Notes under the pieces: generated by a model
Database searches by the model: none
The model's input: only the letters and a program-made list of their open reading frames with translations
Told to the model about the DNA's origin: nothing
Assembly (NCBI GenBank): GCA_023415655.1
Contig: JAEZKD010000172.1
Location: 1 to 31,139 of the forward strand
DNA from: Bacillota bacterium
Lineage (GTDB): Bacteria; Bacillota; Clostridia; Lachnospirales; Lachnospiraceae
DNA: 31,139 nucleotides
Direction of reading: 5' to 3'
In this document: in pieces, positions 1 through 6,260 of the stretch
How positions within the stretch are numbered: the stretch's first letter is position 1
Layout: the number at the start of each line of letters is the position of its first letter
Made by a program: the position numbers and the translations under genes

Positions 1-123
1 ATTATTTCTGATTGTATTACCAGTTATGATAAGAAAAAAATTGACGAGATGCTTGTTTATTATGAAAGTAAAGGATGCGATATAAAGAAGTTGGACGATG
101 TGATTCAGAATAGAAAGTCTTAA
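1..123 (+). CDS. C-terminal end of an unidentified protein (5' truncated)
   Basis: Frame 1 is open from the first base to a TAA at 121-123 and gives 40 residues ending in QNRKS. The fragment is charged and helical-looking (many K, D and E), with no motif I recognise. It runs in the same direction as the alanyl-tRNA synthetase, but a hairpin at 228-255 and a separate promoter at 274-302 lie between them, so it is probably not co-transcribed with that gene. The function cannot be given from this fragment. Confidence 0.6.
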   Translation: MISDCITSYDKKKIDEMLVYYESKGCDIKKLDDVIQNRKS

Positions 124-227
124 GCATGTAGAATTAGAAGTATTGATTTTACTGAGCTTTTCGAGAGCGTGGTTGTAAATTGGTTGCAATCAATTTGTTT
201 TAGATTAATAAGTATGTATAAAGATAG

Positions 228-265
228 TGGACTATTGCAGAGTTGTGACAGTCCAATTTTATTTT
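228..265 (+). terminator. Possible terminator of the upstream gene
   Basis: TGGACT (228-233) can pair with AGTCCA (250-255), followed directly by a T-rich run (ATTTTATTTT). The stem is short and the loop is 16 nt, so this is only a moderate candidate. It lies between the truncated upstream gene and the promoter at 274-302, where a terminator is expected. Confidence 0.4.
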
Positions 266-273
266 ATGACTGC

Positions 274-302
274 TTGACAGAATAAATATATGGTGCTATA
301 CT
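274..302 (+). promoter_or_regulatory. Sigma-A promoter of the T-box/alanyl-tRNA synthetase unit
   Basis: TTGACA at 274-279, a 17-bp spacer and TATACT at 297-302 make a near-consensus vegetative promoter. Transcription should start near 309, just upstream of the T-box leader. Confidence 0.8.
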
Positions 303-308
303 TTGCAC

Positions 309-596
309 TAATTCAAAACAAAAAAGGCTTTGACGAGGAATAGTAGGTGTTAGGGATTTCACAGAGAGAAGATGGTTGGTGCGAATCTTCATTGAACTAA
401 TATTGAAGCAGCCTCTGAGCTGTGGACCGAACAGAGAATCTAAGTAGGCTTCAACTGAGTTCCCCCGTTAACGTAGGAAGCAATATCGGAGAAATCCCGT
501 ATTGGTAGAGTGCAGAGAAATCTGAAATTAGGTGGTAACACGGACATGAAAGTTCGCCCTAAGTTGATATTATATCAGCTTAGGGCTTTTTGTTTT
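309..596 (+). ncRNA. T-box riboswitch (tRNA-Ala-sensing leader)
   Basis: The leader has the T-box hallmarks in order: GACGAGG and AGTA near 333-348, an AGAGAG (GA-type) motif near 363-368, a GGTGCGAA segment near 378-385, and the T-box itself, AGGTGGTAACACGG, near 531-544. A rho-independent terminator follows at 556-591. The UGGU of the T-box would pair with an ACCA acceptor end, as expected for a tRNA with A73. A GCT triplet (419-421, context GA-GCT-G) is a plausible alanine specifier, matching the downstream gene. Uncharged tRNA-Ala should favour the antiterminator and allow expression. The exact Stem I fold and the specifier were assigned by eye. Confidence 0.9.
556..596 (+). terminator. 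Regulated terminator of the T-box leader
   Basis: GCCCTAAG (556-563) pairs with CTTAGGGC (579-586), with further TGATA/TATCA pairing inside, then a T-rich run from 587. The 5' arm and the preceding TTCG overlap what would be the 3' side of the antiterminator, so the two structures are mutually exclusive. Confidence 0.85.
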
Positions 597-624
597 GGAG
601 AAATGTCAGAAAGGAGAATGAAAC

Positions 625-2400
625 ATGACAGCAAATGAATTAAGAACAATGTATGTAAACTTTTTTAAAGAAAGGGGGCATAAGGAAATCGCGTCAGCGT
701 CACTTCTCCCGGAGAATGATCCAACCGTGTTGTTTACCACTGCAGGAATGCATCCATTAGTGCCATACTTACTGGGTGAGAAGCATCCAAGTGGAAATAG
801 ACTTACAGATGTACAAAAATGTGTAAGAACAGAGGATATTGATGAAGTAGGAGATGATACACATTGCACATTTTTTGAAATGTTGGGAAATTGGTCTTTA
901 GGAGATTATTTTAAGCAGGAATCCATTTCCATGAGCTTTGAGTTCCTGACTAAGTACCTTAATATACCGGTAGAACAATTGGCTGTAACGGTGTTTGAAG
1001 GTGATGACTTGGTACCAGCTGATGTGGAGGCAGAAGGAATATGGAAAAGCTTTGGGGTTAGCAGTGACCAGATTTTCCGATATGGAAGAGAAGATAACTG
1101 GTGGGGACCGGCGGGACAGACTGGTCCATGTGGACCGGATACAGAAATCTTCTACGATATGGGTAAGTCTAAATGTGGTTCAAACTGTGGACCTTCATGC
1201 CATTGTGGAAAATATGTTGAGATATGGAATAATGTCTTTATGCAGTTTAATAAAGAAGCAGATGGTAGTTATACAGAACTTAAGCAGAAAAATGTGGACA
1301 CCGGAATGGGTTTGGAGCGTGTACTGACTATTTTAAACGGAAAAACAAATGTGTATGATACCGAATTATTTATACCGGTTATGGAAAAGCTCAAAAAGAT
1401 TCTAGAAGTGGAAGGAAAAGTTCTTGCCCAAAGAGATAGCAGAATTATCTGCGAGCACACCAGAACTATTACATTTATTCTCGGCGACCCAATGAAGATT
1501 AACCCATCCAATACAGAGCAGGGATATATCTTAAGAAGATTGATTCGAAGAATCATTCGCTTATTTAAGAAGGCTGATATTAATGCAAATTATCTATGTG
1601 AGTTGTCAGATGTAATTATTCAGCAATATAAAGTGACCTATCCAGAGCTTGGGGACAACAGAGAGTTTATTTTGGAGCAGTTGCAAAAGGAGTATATCTT
1701 ATTTTCAAAGACTTTGGATGAGGGATTGAAAAAGGCAAACAGATATCTTGATAAAATCCCTGAGGGTGGAGTTCTTAGTGGTGAGCTTGCATTTAAGCTA
1801 TATGATACTTATGGCTTTCCGATTGAGTTTACATCAGAAATTGCTTCGGAAAGGGGATATCAGTTAGATATGGATGGATTTCACAAGAAGTTTGAGGAGC
1901 ACCAAGACAAATCCAGACAAGGAGCCGCTGGAAAGTTTGCAGGAGGCTTAGCTGATAATAATGAGCAGACAGCAAGACTTCATACGGCAACGCATTTGTT
2001 AAATGGGGCATTAAGAAAGGTGCTTGGTGATGAAGTGTCCCAAAGAGGCAGCAATATCACTTCGGAGCGTTTGCGTTTTGATTTCTCTTTTGGAAGGAAG
2101 GTGACGAAAGAGGAACTTACGCTTGTTGAAGCAATTGTAAATGAAGCCATTGCACAAAATATAGACGTGATTTTAGAAGAAATGACACCCGAGAAAGCTT
2201 ATGAAGAAGGTGCTGTCGGTGTATTCTCCGGTAAGTATGGAGAGATAGTAAAAGTATATACAATTGATGGATATTCCAAAGAAATATGCGGTGGACCTCA
2301 TGCTAAGAACACAGGTGAGCTTCTTTCGTTTAAAATCTTAAAAGAAGAAGCTTCTTCAGCTGGCGTTAGGAGAATAAAGGCAGTTATTGAGGCGAAATAA
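625..2400 (+). CDS. alaS: Short-form alanyl-tRNA synthetase (catalytic plus editing domains)
   Basis: 591 residues, class II AlaRS family. It attaches alanine to tRNA-Ala in the cytoplasm. The N-terminal catalytic core has motif 2 around residues 66-95 (CVRTEDID, FFEMLGNWS) and motif 3 DTGMGLERV (225-233). A tRNA-recognition helix region contains GYILRRLIRR (300-309). The editing domain carries the four zinc ligands H453, H457 (HTATH) and C555, H559 (CGGPH). A cysteine-rich insertion (residues 184-194, four Cys) precedes KYVEIWN and could be a zinc knuckle. Typical bacterial AlaRS is about 870-880 residues with DHHA1/C-Ala domains after the editing domain. Here the protein ends about 32 residues after C555, so those parts are absent. 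AAAGGAG lies 8-10 nt before the ATG. The alanine T-box upstream supports the substrate. It may be a second alaS in the genome. The family is certain; the in vivo role is less so. Confidence 0.93.
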   Translation: MTANELRTMYVNFFKERGHKEIASASLLPENDPTVLFTTAGMHPLVPYLLGEKHPSGNRLTDVQKCVRTEDIDEVGDDTHCTFFEMLGNWSLGDYFKQESISMSFEFLTKYLNIPVEQLAVTVFEGDDLVPADVEAEGIWKSFGVSSDQIFRYGREDNWWGPAGQTGPCGPDTEIFYDMGKSKCGSNCGPSCHCGKYVEIWNNVFMQFNKEADGSYTELKQKNVDTGMGLERVLTILNGKTNVYDTELFIPVMEKLKKILEVEGKVLAQRDSRIICEHTRTITFILGDPMKINPSNTEQGYILRRLIRRIIRLFKKADINANYLCELSDVIIQQYKVTYPELGDNREFILEQLQKEYILFSKTLDEGLKKANRYLDKIPEGGVLSGELAFKLYDTYGFPIEFTSEIASERGYQLDMDGFHKKFEEHQDKSRQGAAGKFAGGLADNNEQTARLHTATHLLNGALRKVLGDEVSQRGSNITSERLRFDFSFGRKVTKEELTLVEAIVNEAIAQNIDVILEEMTPEKAYEEGAVGVFSGKYGEIVKVYTIDGYSKEICGGPHAKNTGELLSFKILKEEASSAGVRRIKAVIEAK

Positions 2401-2411
2401 GTAGTAAAAAG

Positions 2412-2466
2412 CATATTCACAAATAGAACGATAACAATAAAAGTTCTATGTGGATATGTTTTTTTT
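2412..2466 (+). terminator. Terminator after the alanyl-tRNA synthetase
   Basis: ATAGAAC (2423-2429) pairs with GTTCTAT (2443-2449). The stem extends through CAC/GTG and CATAT/ATATG after a small bulge, and eight T residues follow (2459-2466). It ends only 3 nt before the MerR-type promoter. Confidence 0.85.
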
Positions 2467-2469
2467 CTC

Positions 2470-2500
2470 TTGACCTTACCCTAAGGGTAAGGGTTATACT
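2470..2500 (+). promoter_or_regulatory. MerR-family promoter/operator with 19-bp spacer
   Basis: TTGACC (2470-2475) and TATACT (2495-2500) are separated by 19 bp. The spacer region holds a perfect inverted repeat, CCTTACCC (2474-2481)-TAA-GGGTAAGG (2485-2492). An overlong 19-bp spacer filled by a palindrome is the signature of promoters activated by MerR-family regulators through DNA distortion. No intact merR gene lies next to it in this window. It points towards kduD and a short decayed reading frame at 2535. Confidence 0.8.
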
Positions 2501-2534
2501 GACGTCATTCAAGTCCTCAAAGTAGATGATACTT

Positions 2535-2620
2535 ATGAATAGAATCATATATAGAATAATACAGTTCCGATATTTTTCCATATAATTATATTGTTTTAGA
2601 TTTTTGGTAATCATATAATT
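2535..2620 (+). pseudogene. Possible remnant of a MerR-family regulator gene
   Basis: An ATG at 2535, about 35 bp after the -10 box of the MerR-type promoter, opens a 16-codon frame (MNRIIYRIIQFRYFSI) ending at 2585. Reading through the stop gives LYCFRFLVII and then TAA. The pattern loosely resembles a MerR N-terminus (IYTIGQFS...TLRFYD). The sequence upstream of the ATG, AAAGTAGATGAT, looks like a ribosome site that lost a G. Position and spacing fit an autoregulated merR gene reduced to its start. The similarity is weak and could be chance. Confidence 0.3.
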
Positions 2621-2660
2621 TACATTGTCTCAATTAATTAGGAAAGGAATTGTATTGTTA

Positions 2661-3428
2661 ATGAATCAAATTCAAAATTTATTTTCATTAAAACATAAAA
2701 CAGCAATTGTAACAGGTGCCAATACTGGTCTTGGTCAAGGGATTTCTGTTGCACTTGCTGCTGCAGGAGCACATGTCTTCGGCGTAGCAAGAAGAAGCTG
2801 TGAGGAAACGCTAGAAAAGATCAAGGAAGTCGGAGGTACATTCACAGAGATAATTGCTGATCTATCGAACCTAGATGCCATTGATTACATCATAAAAGAG
2901 GTAAATGAAAAATCAGATCGAATTGATATTCTAGTAAATAATGCAGGAATAATAAAAAGATGTGATGCGATTGATGTAACAAAAGAGGATTGGGATTTAG
3001 TTACCGATTTGAATGAAAAAATGGTATTTTTCCTGTCACAGGCAGTAGCAAGGCAATGGGTTGCCGATGGAAAGGGTGGTAAGATTATAAATATTGCTTC
3101 TATGCTTAGTTATCAGGGAGGAATCCGTGTTCCAGCTTATACAGCAAGCAAGAGTGCCATTGCAGGTCTAACAAAGGCATTAGCGAATGAATGGGCACGC
3201 TATAACATCAATGTAAATGCGATTGCTCCAGGGTATATTGCTACGAATAATACGGTACAGCTTCGCAATGATCCGAGTCGCAATGAGGATATATTAGCAA
3301 GAATCCCTGCAGGACGTTGGGGAACTCCAGAGGACATGTATGGAGTAGCTATCTTCCTTGCCTCAGAAGCATCTGCATATATGAATGGATTTACCATTGC
3401 AGTGGATGGTGGATGGTTGGCAAGATAA
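2661..3428 (+). CDS. kduD: 2-dehydro-3-deoxy-D-gluconate 5-dehydrogenase (KduD)
   Basis: 255-residue short-chain dehydrogenase/reductase. KduD interconverts 3-deoxy-D-glycero-2,5-hexodiulosonate and 2-keto-3-deoxygluconate with NAD(H), in cytoplasmic breakdown of pectin and other uronates. The Rossmann motif TGANTGLGQG spans residues 18-27, NNAG is conserved, and the catalytic set is S147, Y160 and K164 (YTASK). The C-terminal blocks NVNAIAPGYIATNNT and IPAGRWGTPED and the end AVDGGWLAR match remembered E. coli KduD closely. I chose ATG 2661 because GGAAAGGA lies 10-15 nt upstream and the length then equals the family norm; an upstream in-frame ATG at 2625 lacks a site. No kduI, pectinase or KDG kinase gene is adjacent, so its pathway partners lie elsewhere. 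The 19-bp-spacer promoter at 2470-2500 may drive it. Confidence 0.9.
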   Translation: MNQIQNLFSLKHKTAIVTGANTGLGQGISVALAAAGAHVFGVARRSCEETLEKIKEVGGTFTEIIADLSNLDAIDYIIKEVNEKSDRIDILVNNAGIIKRCDAIDVTKEDWDLVTDLNEKMVFFLSQAVARQWVADGKGGKIINIASMLSYQGGIRVPAYTASKSAIAGLTKALANEWARYNINVNAIAPGYIATNNTVQLRNDPSRNEDILARIPAGRWGTPEDMYGVAIFLASEASAYMNGFTIAVDGGWLAR

Positions 3429-3460
3429 AGCTATGGATACATCATTGATCGTTGTTTTGG

Positions 3461-3497
3461 GACTTCGTAGGAGCTTGCTCCTATGAGGTCTTTTTTT
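3461..3497 (+). terminator. Terminator after kduD
   Basis: GACTTCGTAGGAG (3461-3473) pairs with CTCCTATGAGGTC (3478-3490), with two G-U pairs and a 4-nt loop, followed by seven T residues. Confidence 0.9.
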
Positions 3498-3592
3498 GGT
3501 ATGAAGACATGAACGACAATTCACTAAAAGAATTTGCGAAGCACCATTAATCAGATTGTGGTAGAGAATATAATATTAACTGATCAACCCAC

Positions 3593-3644
3593 TTGACAAA
3601 CTAACACTTGTTAGTTATAATCCAAACTAACAAGTGTTAGGAGG
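3593..3644 (+). promoter_or_regulatory. TetR-controlled promoter with two palindromic operators
   Basis: TTGACA (3593-3598), a 17-bp spacer and TATAAT (3616-3621) form a consensus promoter. Operator 1, CTAACACTTGTTAG (3601-3614), fills the spacer. Operator 2, CTAACAAGTGTTAG (3627-3640), covers the transcription start and runs into the AGGAGG ribosome site (3639-3644). Each is a perfect 6-bp inverted repeat around a 2-nt centre, and the two sites are exact reverse complements, 26 bp apart. The regulator is most likely the TetR protein encoded at the end of the operon. Bound repressor would block both RNA polymerase boxes. Confidence 0.88.
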
Positions 3645-3650
3645 TATATT

Positions 3651-4061
3651 ATGGATAAGTATTTTGGGAATTTTGTTACTACAACATCGACTCTTATGCT
3701 CCTTGTAGGTTTCATCTATATGGGATATCACATACGATATCATAAGAGCATAAAGAACTGGGGAAGACGAGTTGCAATTCTTAGTAGTGTTGGGTTGATT
3801 CTATGTTGTTTTGTGGCGACAAGGGATAATTATCATCAATCCGTTCAAGTATCCTTTGATGCAAGTATAACCCCAGGTATTTTCACAATTGATAGCATTC
3901 AATCAACCTTATGTTGCATCGGTGGAGCTATCATAGCTTTTTCAGCGATTTCTAGTATCTTTACAAAAAGCCAAAGATATAGAAAAACGATGTTTTTCTT
4001 ATTAAGTGCAACGATTATATTCAAAACAGTTGTCATAGAAATTTCAAGGTGGGGGATGTAA
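3651..4061 (+). CDS. Small four-helix membrane protein of unknown function, first gene of the TetR operon
   Basis: 136 residues with four predicted membrane helices (about 9-27, 41-58, 80-101 and 109-127) and short polar loops. The loop after helix 1 is strongly basic (RYHKSIKNWGRR), which suggests a cytoplasmic side. I recognise no catalytic motif or family. It begins 7 nt after AGGAGG, directly under the double-operator promoter, and its stop lies 2 nt before the flavoprotein start, so the two are surely co-transcribed. The pairing with an Fe-S flavoprotein suggests a membrane redox partner, a small transporter or a membrane anchor, but this is inference from context only. Confidence 0.8.
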   Translation: MDKYFGNFVTTTSTLMLLVGFIYMGYHIRYHKSIKNWGRRVAILSSVGLILCCFVATRDNYHQSVQVSFDASITPGIFTIDSIQSTLCCIGGAIIAFSAISSIFTKSQRYRKTMFFLLSATIIFKTVVIEISRWGM

Positions 4062-4063
4062 GT

Positions 4064-4756
4064 ATGAAGATAACAATTATTCATGGGCAAAATCACAAAG
4101 GAAGTACATACCATATAGGAAAGATGCTCATAGACAATCTTGATTCTAAAAAGGAAATCAGAGAATTTTTCTTACCAAGGGATCTGAATCATTTTTGCTT
4201 GGGTTGTTATCAATGTGTGGAAGAGGAGGGAAAGTGTCCATATTATGAAGAAAAGCTCAGAATCATGCAAGAAGTAGAAACGTCAGACTTACTAATATTC
4301 ACGACACCGAATTATTGTTTGGCACCATCTGCTCCGATGAAGAGCTTTATTGATTTGACCTTTACCTATTGGATGTCACATAAGCCAAGGGCCAGTATGT
4401 TTCATAAAAAAGCAGTTGTGATCTCTACGACGGCAGGTGCAGGAGCACAAAAAGCAATAAAGCCAATTGCAAGAACCCTATTCTATTGGGGAGTTCCTTC
4501 GATTATCAGTTATGGGATTAGTGTTCAAGCGATGAATTGGGAGGGAGTATCGCCAAAGAAGAAAGAAAAAATTGAGAACCATATGAAAGCTCTTGCCAAA
4601 AAGTTGTCGCGAAACAGGCAACCTAAGGTAGGCATGAAAACAAAGTTTATTTTTTATATGATGAGTAAGATGCAAAAAGCTAACTGGGGTAGTGGTCCAA
4701 TAGAAAAACAATATTGGGAAGATCACGGATGGCTTGGGAAGGAACGTCCATGGTAA
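4064..4756 (+). CDS. Iron-sulfur flavoprotein / NAD(P)H-dependent FMN reductase family oxidoreductase
   Basis: 230 residues with a flavodoxin-like fold. The N-terminus KITIIHGQNHKGST is the FMN-phosphate loop. LIFTTPNYCLAPSAPMKSFIDL is the second flavin-contact block, and STTAGAGAQKAIK follows. A cysteine cluster C-x2-C-x2-C-x6-C (CLGCYQCVEEEGKC) has the spacing known from Isf-type iron-sulfur flavoproteins, which bind a 4Fe-4S cluster and reduce O2 or peroxide. Other relatives reduce quinones or nitro compounds. ATG 4064 is chosen because GGTGGGGG lies upstream and it follows the previous stop at once; ATG 4049 would overlap the upstream gene. Its 3' end overlaps the tetR start (ATGGTAA). 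Electron transfer or detoxification is likely; the substrate is unknown. Confidence 0.82.
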   Translation: MKITIIHGQNHKGSTYHIGKMLIDNLDSKKEIREFFLPRDLNHFCLGCYQCVEEEGKCPYYEEKLRIMQEVETSDLLIFTTPNYCLAPSAPMKSFIDLTFTYWMSHKPRASMFHKKAVVISTTAGAGAQKAIKPIARTLFYWGVPSIISYGISVQAMNWEGVSPKKKEKIENHMKALAKKLSRNRQPKVGMKTKFIFYMMSKMQKANWGSGPIEKQYWEDHGWLGKERPW

Positions 4757-5397
4757 AAGAAAAAGAAAAAAGAGAAACAATAAAAGAAAGAACAACAAAA
4801 GAAAGGATTGTATATGAATCCTTGAAACTGTTTTCACAACAAGGATACCATGGGGTATCTATGCGTGAAATTGCAGCAGCAGTAGGGATGAAAGGAGCTT
4901 CGCTTTATAATCATTTTAAAGGAAAAGAAGATATCTTTCAGGCGATTTTTTCAGAAATGACGAAGCAATATGATGCGGCAGCTATGAGGATGCATGTTCC
5001 AATGGAGGATAATCAAACAACGGTTATAGCTTACTCAGAAATGCAAGAGAAACAGCTGTTAGCTATGGCGGAAGGATTATTTGAATTTTTTACACAAAAT
5101 GAGTTCGCAGTTTTATTCCGCAAATTGATCATCTCTGAGCAACATAAATCAGACCTTGCAGCAAAGTGTCTAAAAGATTACTACTTAGAAGGACCGATCT
5201 TATTCCAAAGTCATATCTTTGAAGGGCTTCAAAAGATTGGGAATTTTAAAGACTTCGACGTTGAGGTTATGGCAATTCATTTTTATAGTCCAATTTATTA
5301 TATATTAAGTCGATTTGATGCAGGTTACAGTTATGAAGAAGGACTTGAACAAGTGAAAAAACATGTTCAATATTTTTGCAAGTTATATAGGAAATAA
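4750..5397 (+). CDS. TetR/AcrR-family transcriptional regulator
   Basis: 215 residues. The N-terminal TetR DNA-binding domain spans about residues 14-63, with the helix-turn-helix VSMREIAAAVGMKGASLYNHFKGKEDI. The remaining helical part (about 70-215) is the usual ligand-binding and dimer domain, with no recognisable ligand family. ATG 4750 overlaps the flavoprotein stop codon and is preceded by AAGGAA 6 nt upstream, so translational coupling is likely; an in-frame ATG at 4714 lies deep in the upstream gene. It probably represses its own operon through the paired palindromes at 3601-3640. The N-terminal tail is very rich in K, E and R. Confidence 0.9.
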   Translation: MVKEKEKRETIKERTTKERIVYESLKLFSQQGYHGVSMREIAAAVGMKGASLYNHFKGKEDIFQAIFSEMTKQYDAAAMRMHVPMEDNQTTVIAYSEMQEKQLLAMAEGLFEFFTQNEFAVLFRKLIISEQHKSDLAAKCLKDYYLEGPILFQSHIFEGLQKIGNFKDFDVEVMAIHFYSPIYYILSRFDAGYSYEEGLEQVKKHVQYFCKLYRK

Positions 5398-5448
5398 TTA
5401 TTCTTCCCTAATATGTTTTACAGAAGGTGAAGGAATGGAGGGAATAGA

Positions 5449-5685
5449 ATGAAATACATCTCAATAGGAGAAGTTCTTACTTTAAATCAAAGGATTCAGA
5501 AAGAAGAAATGCCGTATGTAATACATGTAAGAGATGCTTGTGGAAAACAATCCTTTTGGATAGAGAAATTACATCAGGATACAGATGATCAAAAGCTGGT
5601 TGAATTATTATCAGAGTTTTTTCATTCCTTGCAGTTAAATATTGTATTCAGTGAAGATAGAATTAATTTTTGGATATTAGAATAA
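5449..5685 (+). CDS. Small conserved-looking protein with an RDAC motif, unknown function
   Basis: 78 residues starting MKYISIGEVL, preceded by GGAGGGA about 8 nt before the ATG. The central motif HVRDACGKQSFWIEKL resembles small proteins of Clostridia that share an RDACGG-like segment. I recall the label RDAC family from annotations but cannot verify it here. It has no signal peptide or membrane helix; mixed alpha/beta is likely. It lies 51 nt after the TetR gene on the same strand without an obvious terminator between, so read-through from that operon is possible. The role is unknown. Confidence 0.65.
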   Translation: MKYISIGEVLTLNQRIQKEEMPYVIHVRDACGKQSFWIEKLHQDTDDQKLVELLSEFFHSLQLNIVFSEDRINFWILE

Positions 5686-6260
5686 GCAGGTAATTAATAA
5701 TTGAACAATGATTTCAAGCAAAACCGAAGTTGATGTTACTTGTATGCCAAATGAGTATAGAATTGGCTCGTTATCCCCAATCATGTGAAATTAGTGCGTT
5801 GAAATTTGTGGTATCTCTTATTATAATAATATAACAATAAGCCAAGTCAAAAGGTAGAAAGGAGAAGAGAATCATTATTGATTCTAAGAAAGAAAAACAC
5901 CTAGGCAGTAAAGGATGGTGGTAAGTCACAAAAGAAAAATAGACAAAACTGAAAAACTGGAAGAAGATTGTGTAGTTTTGGTCATGACGAATTATGAAGT
6001 CATAGGTTTGATCAGTGGGATAAAAGAAAGAGAAGGCAGAAGATAAAAGTAAAATACAGAAAAATGGTATGTAGGAAATAATTTCGTAGTAGTACATAAA
6101 TAGATAAAATTAATTAATTGTGCATGGCATTTAATCTGCTCTGCATTTCATTCTCTGCTCTTTTGTAGGAAACAGGAGCATAATATTGTTCCACTGTTTA
6201 ACTTAAATGTATTAGTAATTTTAGAACAAAATTATTATGATTTCGAAAGTGGGGATACAA
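5686..6260. other. 575-bp intergenic gap without a recognisable gene
   Basis: The plus strand is strongly purine-rich at about 5850-6080 (many AGAAAG, GAAAAA and GGAGAAG runs). Only small hairpins are visible: GAATCA/TGATTC near 5869-5884, ATGAC/GTCAT near 5983-6003, and AAAACT/AGTTTT near 5946-5981. I see no riboswitch core, no tRNA and no ORF with a ribosome site. The promoter of the chemoreceptor must lie here, but I found no clear sigma-A or sigma-D pair. Confidence 0.5.

Noticed and set aside
4478..4837. Minus-strand ORF of 119 codons across the flavoprotein/tetR junction
   Set aside because: Antisense shadow of A-rich coding sequence (long L and F runs) and in conflict with two recognised genes.
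5771..6097. 108-codon minus-strand ORF, hydrophobic, in the gap before the chemoreceptor
   Set aside because: No ribosome site before its ATG, and the composition (F, Y and I runs) is what the antisense of a purine-rich strand gives. No recognisable motif.
6098..6236. Search for a sigma-D (TAAA-N15-GCCGATAA-like) promoter before the chemoreceptor
   Set aside because: No acceptable match to either box was found, so no motility-type promoter is claimed.
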